This document shows, piece after piece, positions 26,435 to 36,639 of a stretch of DNA of 64,000 bases. Within the stretch, counting starts at the first letter, position 1, and each line of letters begins with the position of its first letter. A program made the position numbers and the translations under genes. The notes beneath the pieces were generated by a model. That model worked only from the letters and a program-made list of their open reading frames with translations. It was not told where the DNA came from and searched no databases. The stretch comes from Bagarius yarrelli (lineage: Eukaryota; Chordata; Actinopteri; Siluriformes; Sisoridae). The stretch covers positions 11,148,097 to 11,212,096 of the forward strand of contig VCAZ01000001.1 of NCBI GenBank assembly GCA_005784505.1. The letters run 5' to 3'.

Positions 26435-27777
26435 GCGGATATTTGGCAACCATGAGGTAGATATGTATTGGATACGTCATGGATATTTGATGGGTATTTA
26501 AGATATTTAGAATGTATTTGGCAGATATTTAGTGCATTTTTCATAAATAAGTCATGAATGCTTGGAGGAAATTTATTGCATTATTGGTGTACCTGCTATT
26601 AAACTCTATTGTTTCTTATTTCTGTTGGATTTTATTTCAACAACCCACAAAATTAAGATAATAAAAAAAACCACTGTAGCACAGGGGACTAAACAGTGAC
26701 ATATCAGTAGTATAAATTGTCTCCAATATAACTACAAGCTCAATAAAAGACAGAGTACCGCAGGACAAGAAAAAAAAACAAAACTTAATTCTGGGTCTAT
26801 TAATTCCCTCCAACAACTGTCTGGCTCACATACAAAACACTGCAATATGCTGCTAGAATACTGAAGAGACGCAATAATTATGTGTAATAGACAAAGTTGG
26901 CCTTAAGGGATGAAAACTATGACTGCCTGACAACTGCATCTATAAAATTAGAAGGCAATTGCAAAGAAAACTGCTGCTGGGACCAAAAAAAAAAACAAAA
27001 CCCACACACATAATAACTGATCATGTTTTTGATCGCCGCAGGAGTACTTCAGAAAGCACAGCAACAGCTGTAGAGCTTACAAAAGGAAGACCTGACTCGA
27101 CGAGCACGATCTAGAGCTCATCAATAATCCTTTCATTTTACGAGACAATAAACACCGGATTGGTATCAGTTTATAAGGCTGATAAATCATTTTTAAATCA
27201 GACCTCCTAATTCCTTAAATAATAGAAGGAATTTTTTTTTTTTACTATTTTAATAAAGCAATTTGGAACAATGCAAGGAAGAAATCAAAGTATCAAAAGT
27301 AATAATGCTGATTATGGCGCCATAGCATTCCCATAATTCACATATACATCCGAGGGGGAAAAGAAAGCAAAGGTCATTTTGAGGACAACTTGGAAACATG
27401 ATTCCCCCAAATAACAGAGGAGAAAATTCTGAGCTTGGGAACACGGCGCTCTTGTATGTGCTGACAAACGTCAAACCATTTATCCGAATTCATGCTGACA
27501 AGTGAAAGTGAGACATAAGAAACATGTTTAGCAGTTAACTAGTGATTAGGCTAGCGTGGAGTTTACGTTGGTGTTGACTTCTTATATTGGATGCATTGAA
27601 AATACTTTTTAAAACTATTTTTTTTGAATGATAACAGATCAGCGACAGGTTTTAAAGGTTCGCAGCCAATAAGACGACATTATTACTTTTGGAGGAACGT
27701 TAGATACAGTCAGCAAGCCAAGTCTCTTTACGGAAGGCAAAAAAACCAGCTTTAAATAGACAGCAAAACCCCAGCGT
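26435..27777. other. znf609: Intron 2 proximal part
   Basis: AT-rich with several A/T homopolymers (26994-27000, 27229-27243). The 74-codon ORF at 27250-27474 has no recognisable similarity. No exon signals beyond the donor at 27783 were identified. Confidence 0.5.
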
Positions 27778-27783
27778 ACTTAC
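27778..27783 (-). other. znf609: Splice donor of znf609 exon 2
   Basis: Read on the minus strand the junction is AAAAG|GTAAGT, close to the full vertebrate donor consensus. It falls exactly after codon 248, so the intron is phase 0. The reading frame that continues past it loses resemblance to ZNF609 at once. Confidence 0.93.
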
Positions 27784-28527
27784 CTTTTCACTTTTAACTT
27801 TCTTCAAGGTCCTACAGTCAGTGTTCTCTATCTCCTCAGGTTCACTTTTAATAGTCAAAGGAGGAACTATTCCAGCAGCATCAATGGCAATATTTCCAAT
27901 TTGTTCAGCACAGGTTAGGTCTGAGTTTTGCCGTCCATCGAATGGCGTATTACGCGACGGTCCTAAGGTTAAAACTGGAGCTGCTGTGTCCTTTTCTGTT
28001 GTCACGTTTCCAGTTGCTACTAATTCCGTTTTGTCCTTTTTATTTTTGCCGGTTCCTCCATCTTTATCCTTCTTTCCACTTGCAACATTACGGGAGGTTT
28101 TGCTACTTTTATCTGCACCTTTGCCGGCGTTAGCTAACGGCCCTGTTGCTGTGCCTGTAGCAGGTCCTGTACCCTCATTCGGGTTCCGCGCCTGCGACTC
28201 TTTCTTAGCCCCGTCCGCGGTTGAGGTCTTGCTAGTATCCTTTGAGTTTTTATTACGTTTAGACTTTGTTTTACCATCCTTGCCCTGACCGGACACAGGA
28301 CTCACAAATTTGATATTGTCCGGCAAAGCTGCTACTGCGCTGGGCGGTGCAGCCATTCCACCCCCGTCCTTAGTGGCAGACATCTCAAGCTTGTCCTTCT
28401 CTAGGTCGGCGTCAAGGTCAATGATCAGATTGCCAACTCCAATGTCCCATTCATCTCCGCTGTCATAAGTGTCCACCGCATTCGAGTCCACACCTTTCCC
28501 GCCTGCAGTGCCACTACTTAGGGACAT
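27784..28527 (-). CDS. znf609: ZNF609 N-terminal coding exon (first coding exon, 248 codons)
   Basis: This exon encodes the start of zinc finger protein 609, a large nuclear transcription-associated regulator linked in vertebrates to cohesin/Integrator-dependent transcription, neurogenesis and myoblast proliferation. I recognise the family from the N-terminus (MSLSSG..GGKGVD), the acidic block at residues 20-46 (YDSGDEWDIGVGNLIIDLDA) that ZNF608 shares, ALPDNIKFV at 67-75, and KKVKSEK at 242-248. Residues 84-101 and 138-166 are Lys/Ser-rich and resemble nuclear localisation signals. IKSE (226-229) and VKSE (244-247) fit the sumoylation consensus. The start codon at 28525-28527 has A at -3. 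The reading frame continues past 27784 only into the intron: a GTAAGT donor follows codon 248 directly, in phase 0, at the point where the human protein continues in its next exon. The single zinc finger and the C-terminal two thirds are left of the window. The a/b paralogue is unresolved. Confidence 0.95.
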
Positions 28528-28648
28528 CTTATTGCCAACGGCCCAAGCGTGCCGGAGTGGGGTCTGACCTTCTCAGACGTTCTGGGGCAGTAAGAAATGC
28601 TGTTACAAAAGCCTTGGTTTCCACTTCCTAAATGCCCACATTTTTTCC
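28528..28648 (-). other. znf609: 5' UTR part of znf609 exon 2
   Basis: The stretch from the best acceptor (TTTTTGTTTCCAG, AG at 28650-28649) to the start codon is 121 nt. A weaker alternative acceptor (CTTACTGCCCCAG, AG at 28583-28582) would shorten it to 54 nt. The long form contains a 12-codon upstream ORF (ATG at 28641-28639, stop TAA at 28605-28603) that ends before the main start. The acceptor choice is my reading of the sequence, not transcript evidence. Confidence 0.7.
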
Positions 28649-28664
28649 CTGGAAACAAAAATAT
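28649..28664 (-). other. znf609: Splice acceptor of znf609 exon 2
   Basis: The minus strand reads AATATTTTTGTTTCCAG followed by GGAAAA: a pyrimidine-rich tract, then CAG, then G. It gives an exon of 865 nt, very close to the 874 nt I recall for the equivalent human circular exon. That length agreement supports it over the internal CCCCAG at 28582. Confidence 0.75.
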
Positions 28665-29284
28665 TGCAAAACCGAATTAGTTACAGTTGAAATATCTTAC
28701 CTACAATTACAACAATTATGTTATACCTTTTTTTTTTTTTAAGAAATGTTGAAAAAAGGTTATTCAACCTATATAGTAAGGTTAGTGGTATTTTTGCCAC
28801 CAATTTCGAATGCTTTCCAAAAAAGTTTACTTTAACTAAGCGACAGATAAACCCTACGGCTCCAAAACTTCCCTACAAAACTGTCGACATACTTCGATTA
28901 ACAGGGTCCAACAGAAAACATTTAGTTTTTTTATTACTGGCACTATTTAACAAAAGCATCTATACCAGCAAAATCACAGCTCTTTCAATTGGTTGTATAA
29001 TCAGACAGTCCAACCAGATATATCTAAAAAACCATGTATTTAATGAGGAAACAGTCCATTTTTAGCCCTGCATTTATTGTTCTAAATTACAGGAAACTAT
29101 CAGTAGGTCTGATAGCAACAGACTGATAAAATATAAAGGAACAAGATAAGATTTATGTAATATAGTTAATGTCATCAAAACATCAATTATGGTAATCACA
29201 TGCAAAAACAGCCTGCAAAGAACAGGTTCAGAAAAATGTGAGTTGATATGACAAGTGGAAGGTCAGTGGTTGGAATATATATAT

Positions 29285-29332
<48 letters not shown>

Positions 29333-30140
29333 TTTATATTTTTATTTATTTATTTTTCTTAAAAGGATTTGATTTGATCAAATTAGTTAAGCTGCCAACA
29401 ATAATTCTAAAATAATAAAACACCAACACACAATTATAGAAAACACTCGACTTTAACTGACTCTGACTAATTTAATGAAATTTGAACATTTTTTAAGGAT
29501 TTTCATTATAATTGATTTTCTACTAAAAGCATAAAAACAAACCTTATCGCCGAGGCAAAAAAAGTGAAAGTGCGGTATTTCAGGACAGCTTATTATTCCT
29601 CCAGAAAAGTTAATTATTTGAATGCATTCTTCTTTCATTTCTTTGCCATCTCCTGCACATTTGTGAGAAAGTCTACTTCCAAAGAAGACATTTCGCCAGA
29701 CAATAGCGTGTTCTTAATTAGGCAACTATTAGTGATTAAACTGATGCAAGGCCACTACAAGACTTTATCTGCCGTCAGACTTGTCTTATTAATAGAGCCG
29801 TAAAGAGTCCGGATCGCTTTGGACACACTTCACGGTGAGTGAATTCCATCAGCCGGCTACTGAATGCTGGGTTGGGAGCAATGCGAGATGATCGATATTA
29901 AATAATATCAAAATGCAATTTGGTGTTAAAAATTAATTCTGAGCAGCGAAGATTACTGTAATCTACTGAAGGCAACTGCATGTTTAATAATGCCGAGGCT
30001 TTATAATGTAAATGACTGCTCAGTGGCATAGGGGCTTATAGGACATGCTGCTACGATGACTGAATAACCGCTTGGAACTGATAACTGCACTCTGTGCATG
30101 CGGCTAGTCGCAGATCAGCTCGATGTCAATGATGGAATAC
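28665..30140. other. znf609: Intron 1 distal part: AT microsatellite and possible conserved block
   Basis: It contains T-runs (28728-28741) and a (TA)n microsatellite (29275-29335). A stretch of about 29560-30130 looks unique, with AATTA-type homeodomain-like cores and no repeat motifs. No coding evidence was found. Confidence 0.5.
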
Positions 30141-30149
30141 ATTTACAAA

Positions 30150-30525
30150 AGTGCTACGTATAAAAGTGCTTTGAATCTTTATTAGTAAACAGATAAACTT
30201 TACAATGCTATTTGCACAGTACTGTTGTAATTTGCACATTTTGTGTCTACCTCATCTTACAATATGGTTATGTCCCGTCCTTTATCGTCTTCTTTGCACT
30301 GTCTTTGTTATGTTTGTATCTGTTTCTGCACTGTCTGCACTGGGTTGCACACATGCACTTTATGTCTATCCTGTTTAGTGGCTCTTTGTTGTTCTGTGGA
30401 ATTCTATGTTTTGTGTAGCACCAGGGGGTCCTGGAGAAACGTTATCTCATTTCACTGTGTACTGCATCTGCTTTATATGGTTGAAATGACTATAAAGCTC
30501 CTTGAACTTGAACACAGTCTTGTTC
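30150..30525 (+). repeat. Retroelement 3' end repeat (TCACTGTGTACTG..TATATGGTTGAAATGAC type)
   Basis: TGTAGCACCAGGGGGTCCTG, GGAGAAACGTTATCTC, TTTCACTGTGTACTGCATC, TATATGGTTGAAATGACTAT and a terminal CTTGAACTTGAAC direct repeat match a dispersed teleost retroelement tail. I know it as a common repeat but cannot name its clade reliably. Confidence 0.65.
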
Positions 30526-31164
30526 AAACAGAAACTAAATATAAGCACAAAACTTTATCCTATTTGAGGAAGAAACCTTTGCCATGACCTTTGTACCTGT
30601 GCATCATACTGACTCAATTAAATTAGTGCCTAATCAGAAATAAATTACTCTGTTTACTTTACCCGTAAATAGCATTCAGTACCACTAAAGCAAAATGTAA
30701 CCAATTCTACCTATATATCCCTTAAAATGCTGTTTGAGATGTTGGTTTATTATTATTTATTTATTTACTTTACTTACTATTTAGTTGACCTTTTGATTTG
30801 ACCTTAATAAAACAAATCAAAAACAGCATTTGATGTTAACTTGGGTTTATCTGTGTCTAATATTTAAGTCTGTTCCATTAGAAATATTTATATTTAAAAA
30901 ATAAATCATCAGGAAGGGGCAAATACTTTTTCACAGCACTAGTATATACAGTGATAAGATTTTGTCAGATCATCACTTAACCCAAATTAGCTTGGTCACT
31001 TTCTGCTTTACCTTTTTTTATTCAGCATTCTTTTCCTTATCTCTCTCCTCTCCTCTCATCTCATCTCTCTTTCCATCCTTTTCCTTTCCATGTCCTGTTT
31101 TGTTTCTCACTTATATTTTATCTTCTTTCTCTATTTTTCTTGTTCTTTCTCATATTTTCTCTCT

Positions 31165-31262
31165 TGGTGCTGCACAATATAGAGTCTCAGCATCGCCATG
31201 GCAATCTGTGTATCCGCACTAGTCACGTTGTACAGGATCGTAATGTCGAAGCGGGGATTACA
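31165..31262. mobile_element. Fragment of hAT-type TGCACAATAT element
   Basis: GGTGCTGCACAATATAGAGT, CATCGCCATGGCAATCTGTG and TATCCGCACTAGTCACGTTG resemble the terminus of a fish element family with TGCACAATAT/ATCG-rich ends. It is short, and the class is inferred. Confidence 0.45.
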
Positions 31263-31775
31263 GTCGACTGCACCACAGTTCAGAACACATGTGATTAATG
31301 GATTCATTGCGAAGTTTAATTCTCGAGCGAAAGTTTAGCACTTGCACGTTGTTTCCGGGTTTGTTAACCACTGGAAACAATAACTTTTGTAGCTTATAGA
31401 GATATTCACTCCCACTGTTTCTCCCCCTCGGTCCCCTACCCCCACTCTCTGTTTCAGACAGACCAAAGGAAATGTGAACACACTCCATTAGCAGCCACAG
31501 CCTCAGGGTGAAACTGCAGCTCCACTGGAAGGAGGCCATCTCTTTATTATTGACTGTGATATTGAATCAGAGATGGCTGGGATGTGTGAGCCACTTCCAT
31601 CTGTAAAACACTCAAATATCAATGATGTCCAACACTAAAGTAATAATGTAAAAAGCACAAGAGAGGGGGGAAAAATACAGCTTTATTAAAGCTCAGCAGA
31701 GGACAACATTATAACCACTGCACATGAGTTTAACTAATGTCTTAAACAACTGCCTTAAAAAGAACGAGAATGTGT

Positions 31776-31985
31776 GTGTGAGAGAGACAGAGCGAGAGAG
31801 AGAGAGACAGTGGGAGAGAGAGAGAGGGAGAGAAGGAGAGCGAGAGAGACAGTGGGAGAGAAAGACAGAGGAGAAGAAGAAGAAGAGAGGTAGAGAGGAG
31901 AGAAGAGAGAGGGGAGAGACAGAGAGAGAGAGAAGAGACAGAGGTAGAGAAAGAAAGACAAATAAAGGACAGAGAGAGAGGGAGA

Positions 31986-32032
<47 letters not shown>

Positions 32033-32092
32033 CACAGGAAGAGAAAGAGAGACAAATAAAGAACAGAAAGAGGGGGGGAGAGAGATAGATAG
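31776..32092 (+). repeat. GA-rich microsatellite and purine tract, ~310 bp
   Basis: GAGAGA runs interspersed with GACAG, GGGAGAG and AGAAGAAG; a (TAGA)n run closes it. Ser/Leu-rich ORFs on the other strand are artefacts. Confidence 0.95.
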
Positions 32093-32202
32093 ATAGCATG
32101 CTCAGTTGTTTGCTGACAATTGTATACTCATGATTACGCAGAGAACAAGAAAAGGAGTGTTTTGTACAGCGTTTAACTTCCACACCATTTTGAAACAAAC
32201 TG

Positions 32203-32253
32203 CAGCACAACAACAACAACAACAACAACAGCAGCAGCAGCAGCAGCAGCAGC
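32203..32253 (+). repeat. (CAA)n(CAG)8 trinucleotide repeat
   Basis: Eight or so CAA units run into eight CAG units. The surrounding 80-codon ORF is not recognisable as a gene. On the znf609-transcribed strand this is (CUG)8(UUG)n within intron 1. Confidence 0.95.
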
Positions 32254-32654
32254 TCCCAACCCAAGACCTATTGTTCTGTACTGAACTACCAGGGACAATG
32301 TTAGTATTAAAGCGTCTCAGAAAGGGATTTATCCCAACCCCATTCTAAACAAAGAGGAAGCCAATTGAATTGGATTTCCTATCTAGGGGACTAACTCATT
32401 AGTCACAGTTAATATCAGCTCATAAATCCTCCTTCACTTTATTGAAACAGCACTCAGCGCTGCTTAGGGCAGCAACTTACTACATAATTACAGTCCCTAA
32501 GGTGCCCAAGTTCTTACTGACAATAACACACTTAAAAAAAACCAAATAAACGAGGTATCAACACTCTTTCACTGATTACAAATGACAAAACATCTGGAAA
32601 AATGTTGGGTTTTTTTGTTTTTTTTATATAACAAGGTGTTTTACATTTCCAGCA

Positions 32655-32805
32655 TGTGAAAGACGTCCTTGTCCAAAGTGATTTACATTTATCCAAATTA
32701 TCCAATGGAGCAGTTGAGAGGCAAGGACCAATCAGTGGCAGCTTAGTGGCCCTGGGAATTGAACTCACACCTTTACGATCGGCAAACTAACACTGTAAAT
32801 CGCTA
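32655..32805 (-). repeat. SINE family A, inverted copy
   Basis: AGACGTCCTTGTCCAAAGTG, TGATTTACATTTATCC, GGCAGCTTAGTGGCCCTGGG, AATTGAACTCACACC and AACTAACACTGTAAATCGCT follow the reverse order of the family. It lies 4.0 kb upstream of exon 2, opposite in orientation to the SINE at 23963-24160. Confidence 0.8.
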
Positions 32806-33039
32806 AGATTTATAAAAAAAAAAACAAAACTCTTATTACCATCTTTAACATTAGCCTCTGACTTTTTTTTTCCATGCTTTGCTGGATTACAGATGTTTGG
32901 TGTGGTTTTTTGTGTCATTTATTTATTTTCTATACATTTCAGATCTGCTCATCACTGATAATGAACATAAAGGAACATGTGTTTGCCATAAAATGCCACA
33001 GAATTACATTTCCATTTCTTTAGTCTTGATCCACCTGAG

Positions 33040-33115
33040 TGCTTGATAGTTAAGGGCGTTCACCACCTTCTGATCAGCAGTTCAACCCCTTAACCACTGA
33101 GCCACCACTTCCCCA
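33040..33115 (-). repeat. SINE family A head fragment, inverted
   Basis: GTTAAGGGCGTTCACCACC, CTTCTGATCAGCAGTTC and AACCACTGAGCCACCACTTC are the body-to-head part only. Confidence 0.75.
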
Positions 33116-34224
33116 AGTACCAGTTTTTCATTGAGTTTTATATCCAAGTTTCAAGATAGAACGGATCAGTGCACAAGGACAGCCGAAATAAAAATAAAAG
33201 GTGCAGACCGGTGAAAGAATTTCTTATTTAGTAGATAAACGAAATAGAAGATGAGTGTTTCGGGAAACAACAGATAGCTGTTGGAGACTAATAGTCCTTG
33301 TGATGAGGAGACAATTAAAAAATAGCACTGATTGTGGCACGGCTAAAAGTTTTTTTGTATTATTTTTCGAGACGCCTTGTATATGAGGAAAAAAAAACAA
33401 GCACTTAAATAGAAAAGATCTGCAGTGACGGCAGAACAGCAGCGAAAATATTTATATTAATATATATACGCTTACAGATCATCGAACCCCCCCCCCCCCA
33501 ATCCACGCATTCACACGCACACAACCCCCTTCCCACCTTTGACTACAGCAACATTTCAATAGATCTGGAACAGGTCATCCTCTTTATTACAGACACACAC
33601 AAACGCCATCTGCTCAGTGTGCAGCTACTGGTGCCCTTCCAGGAGCTGTAAATAACGGCTCCAAACTAATTTAGCTCTCCGTGCCACATGCCAGCGAACG
33701 CCGGGAGAGTGCGCAGAGGAGAGGCGGCAAAGAAGCTGCTCAGCAAACTGCCTTTCTCTTCTCTAGCCTCTCGTGACACAACATGGGCCTAATTAACACA
33801 GGCTTCTACAGACAGTGACCCTGCTGTGAGGAAAAACCTGGGTTTAAGAAGTAAGATTTTTTTAAAGGAATAAATATTGTATGAAAAATGGAAATGTAAG
33901 AATAATAAAAAAAAAAAAAAAACAGATCTGACAAATGATACAAAACCCCAAAAAAGTGCTTAATTAGGAAAGCTGGTAACTTGATTAGAGAGTCGATGTT
34001 TTCCACAGTCAATGCCTCGAGCAGCTGCCTTTTAGACTTAACACCCTCCCCCCCACTACAAACTAATTGACAATCACTAATAAAGAATGGGCTCGCTGAT
34101 AGATCAGAGCAGTGACAGCCTTTTTGTGGAAATCCTTTCCCACTGAAGGCAAAGAAAATTGAGAAACCTGCCGCTGGTTAGAGGAGATAAAAGTGCCGCC
34201 GCTGCTCTTCAATTGGTTTTGTGG

Positions 34225-34612
34225 TCTTTGTAAAAATGTTGGACTGCTGACTGGCATGATCAAGAGTTTAATTCTCGGACCTGAACAAGCTGCCACTGCT
34301 GAGCACATGCACCCTAAACCTCAACACCAGATATCCCATACTGGCCATATTTAAAACAACAATGTAAACAGCTATACAAAAAAAAAAAACCCTGCAATGA
34401 ATGCAGAATATTTGGGTGGTATGACCTTTGACCTTGATGTTCAAACTTGTAGTGTGTGGTTTTTTTTTTTTTGCTGTGTTATCCCTCAACAGAGCTTTTA
34501 GATGGTCTGTATTCTTGCCTAGCAGACCACCATCAGGTTAGTGGAGAATTCACAGCACTTCTGTAAGTCGTTCTAAATAACAGGGTCTGTCAAATGCTGT
34601 GAAAGTAAATGT
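34225..34612 (+). repeat. SINE family A split by ~230 bp of other sequence
   Basis: The head and body are at 34228-34325 (TTGGACTGCTGACTGGCATG, AGCTGCCACTGCTGAGCACA). The family tail is at 34555-34612 (GTAAGTCGTTCTAAATAACA, TCTGTCAAATGCTGTGAAAG). The sequence between holds an A-run and a T-run and may be a later insertion. Confidence 0.6.
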
Positions 34613-34619
34613 TAATTCA

Positions 34620-35346
34620 GCTTCCTGAACTGCACCGATTCCCAATCCACCATTTAGAGCAGAAGCTGTACGGGACACAAAGATGTTTGATCAGGAGGCA
34701 GCTACGAGGAAGCAGCTGTGCGGGGGCTGGGTTGGACTGCCCTGACACACCACAATCAGACGGACGGAAACTTGATCTTGGTCGACCTGACCTGCTGTGC
34801 TTCCTCTTCTCGCTAATAGCAGAGTAAGGGTTTTTCAACAGACCTACTTCGACTGACAAATAAATAACAGGCTTTTGGCTCTGCATTGATTTAGACAATA
34901 ACAGACATTACCGGGTTTGGAAAGTGCCACATTTCCATTCAAACACACTTTTTTCCCCCCAAATGGTGGCCTTTTCCCTCTCTCAATTCTTATGTTTGTA
35001 AGGTGCACTTCATTTTGAAAAGAAACTGACTAGTCACAAGAAGAGGGGTTTACTGCCGACTTGAAAGAACATTAGACATGGAGAAGCGTAGACGGTATTA
35101 ATCTCTGTTTTTTTTCTGTTGAATTGGCTCAGCGGGAGACACACACTGGTTCCATAATCACCAGCAGTGTTTTACTTATCTGATCATGCAACAGCTCCTA
35201 AACAGCATACCACCCCCACTGGGAGTTCTCAGAGTAGCACTGATGAGAAGACTGTGACTAATCTACTGTTATAAGACACACCTTAATCGGGGCAATCAGA
35301 CATCAGTTTAGAAAGATCTGTATCGAGACAATATGCGCAAAGGCAC
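34620..35346. other. znf609: Intron 1 sequence without recognised genes
   Basis: Unique-looking sequence. Short ORFs at 34609-34898 on both strands have no recognised domains. Confidence 0.45.
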
Positions 35347-35885
35347 TAAGGAAGTGCGCTGCGGCTAATCTGTCTGTCGTTTTGACTCATTAGGCATTTA
35401 AATTAAAGGTTTTCTTTTAATCAGACTAGTCTAAATGGTAGAGTGTTATGTTATGATCATGTAAGCCGCTGTTTTATTGATTTCAATTAATATTCACAAA
35501 CACGTTCTGCTGCGCCAGCTACAAACGTGACGTGATCGCATCCTTCGCCGGTACGCGGTATTCAGGCTCAACCAAGTCCATGAGATTGTGGAAGCCTTTT
35601 TCTATGAATAAACAAAGTGGCAACAGGTCTCGGAATAAGGATATGATCTCAGAAATCAACTCGGTTAATTTTTTTAGCACAGCAGGTTGACGTAATTGAC
35701 ATTTGCTGGCATTGGCTAGCCTTTAAGCTAACGCCTACGTGCCTGTACTGAATATAATAACGCATCGCTCCGGAAGAGTTACTGTAAGACACACAAAACT
35801 TTTACTTCTCATTCTCAGTCAGTTTTGATCTTTCTGCAATAAAGAAAACGCAAGCAATGCCTGAGGGAAAAAAAAATTAGTTTTC
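35347..35885 (+). mobile_element. Non-autonomous hAT-like DNA transposon, copy 2
   Basis: It aligns with copy 1 (9215-9839) almost end to end: GTGCGCT near the start, CATTTGCTGGCATTGGCTAG, CTTTAAGCTAACGCCTACGT and GCATCGCTCCGG are shared in the same order and spacing. The left terminus reads TAAGGAAG (copy 1 TAGGGATG) and the right terminus is eroded, so it is an older or more damaged copy. Confidence 0.8.
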
Positions 35886-36593
35886 ATCTCGATACACTTG
35901 TATTATTTTTAAAACATTTTACTTTAACTTGTTCAAAATGTTGTAAATGTGGCATTGAATGACAGTGATAATAATATTATTCTACTTATACAATCGACTG
36001 TTGTTTTCAAATGTCAACTAGTCAGAGCTGTACCTTTTGCAATAGATCTCGCTTCCTAAGTTTGAACTGTGTTAGTCTTAGTTCCTACCTACAACTCAAG
36101 TGGCTGTAGATGAAGCTGCTGATAAGACCTGCTGCCGTAATCATCAAGACTGTTCCTCCTCAATTTCAGACTCCTCTTACAGCACATCTAGTACCGTCGG
36201 ACTTCTACTACTATGTATTAATTCCAAATGGGTTCCCCTTTAGTCTGGTTTCTGTCAGGATTTCCTCCTTATTTCACTGCCCCTGCGTTAACATTAGAAA
36301 AAGAGGACATTCTCTTTACTGAGAACCCTATTTGGGTTAGACGAATTAGAAGTATGAAAAGAGAAAAAAAATAAATAAGTTAATAAGTTATCCAGGTTCT
36401 GATTTACTACATAAGGATTGTATGTATTTATTAACAAACAAATACATAACTGATCATTAAAAGGTGTGAACCAAATAAAAATGTATTAAAACACGTTAAA
36501 AATCTACATCAGGAAAACAAAGAAAAAAAAATTTAAAGATGCAATAAAGAAAGATTTTTATATAAGAATATATGCAATATATAATTTTACTAT

Positions 36594-36635
36594 ATAGATG
36601 GATGGATGGATGGATAGATAGATAGATAGATAGAG
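36594..36635 (+). repeat. (GATG)n(GATA)n microsatellite
   Basis: Four or so GATG units followed by five or so GATA units. Confidence 0.95.
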
Positions 36636-36639
36636 CCAT

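Noticed and set aside
27700..27783. Continuation of the znf609 reading frame for 27 more codons
   Set aside because: It follows a strong GTAAGT donor and has no similarity to ZNF609; intron read-through.
27821..28288. 155-codon plus-strand ORF antisense to znf609 exon 2
   Set aside because: A shadow of the real coding exon; it has no independent similarity.
31693..32264. Ser/Leu-rich and Arg/Glu-rich ORFs, and similar ones at 63170-63650
   Set aside because: They are translations of GA/CT microsatellites.
22734..34830. Weak resemblance between about 22915-22970 and 34745-34800 (CACACCACRAT.. GAAACYTRATCTTG)
   Set aside because: Too short and imperfect to call a shared repeat by eye; an alignment would be needed.
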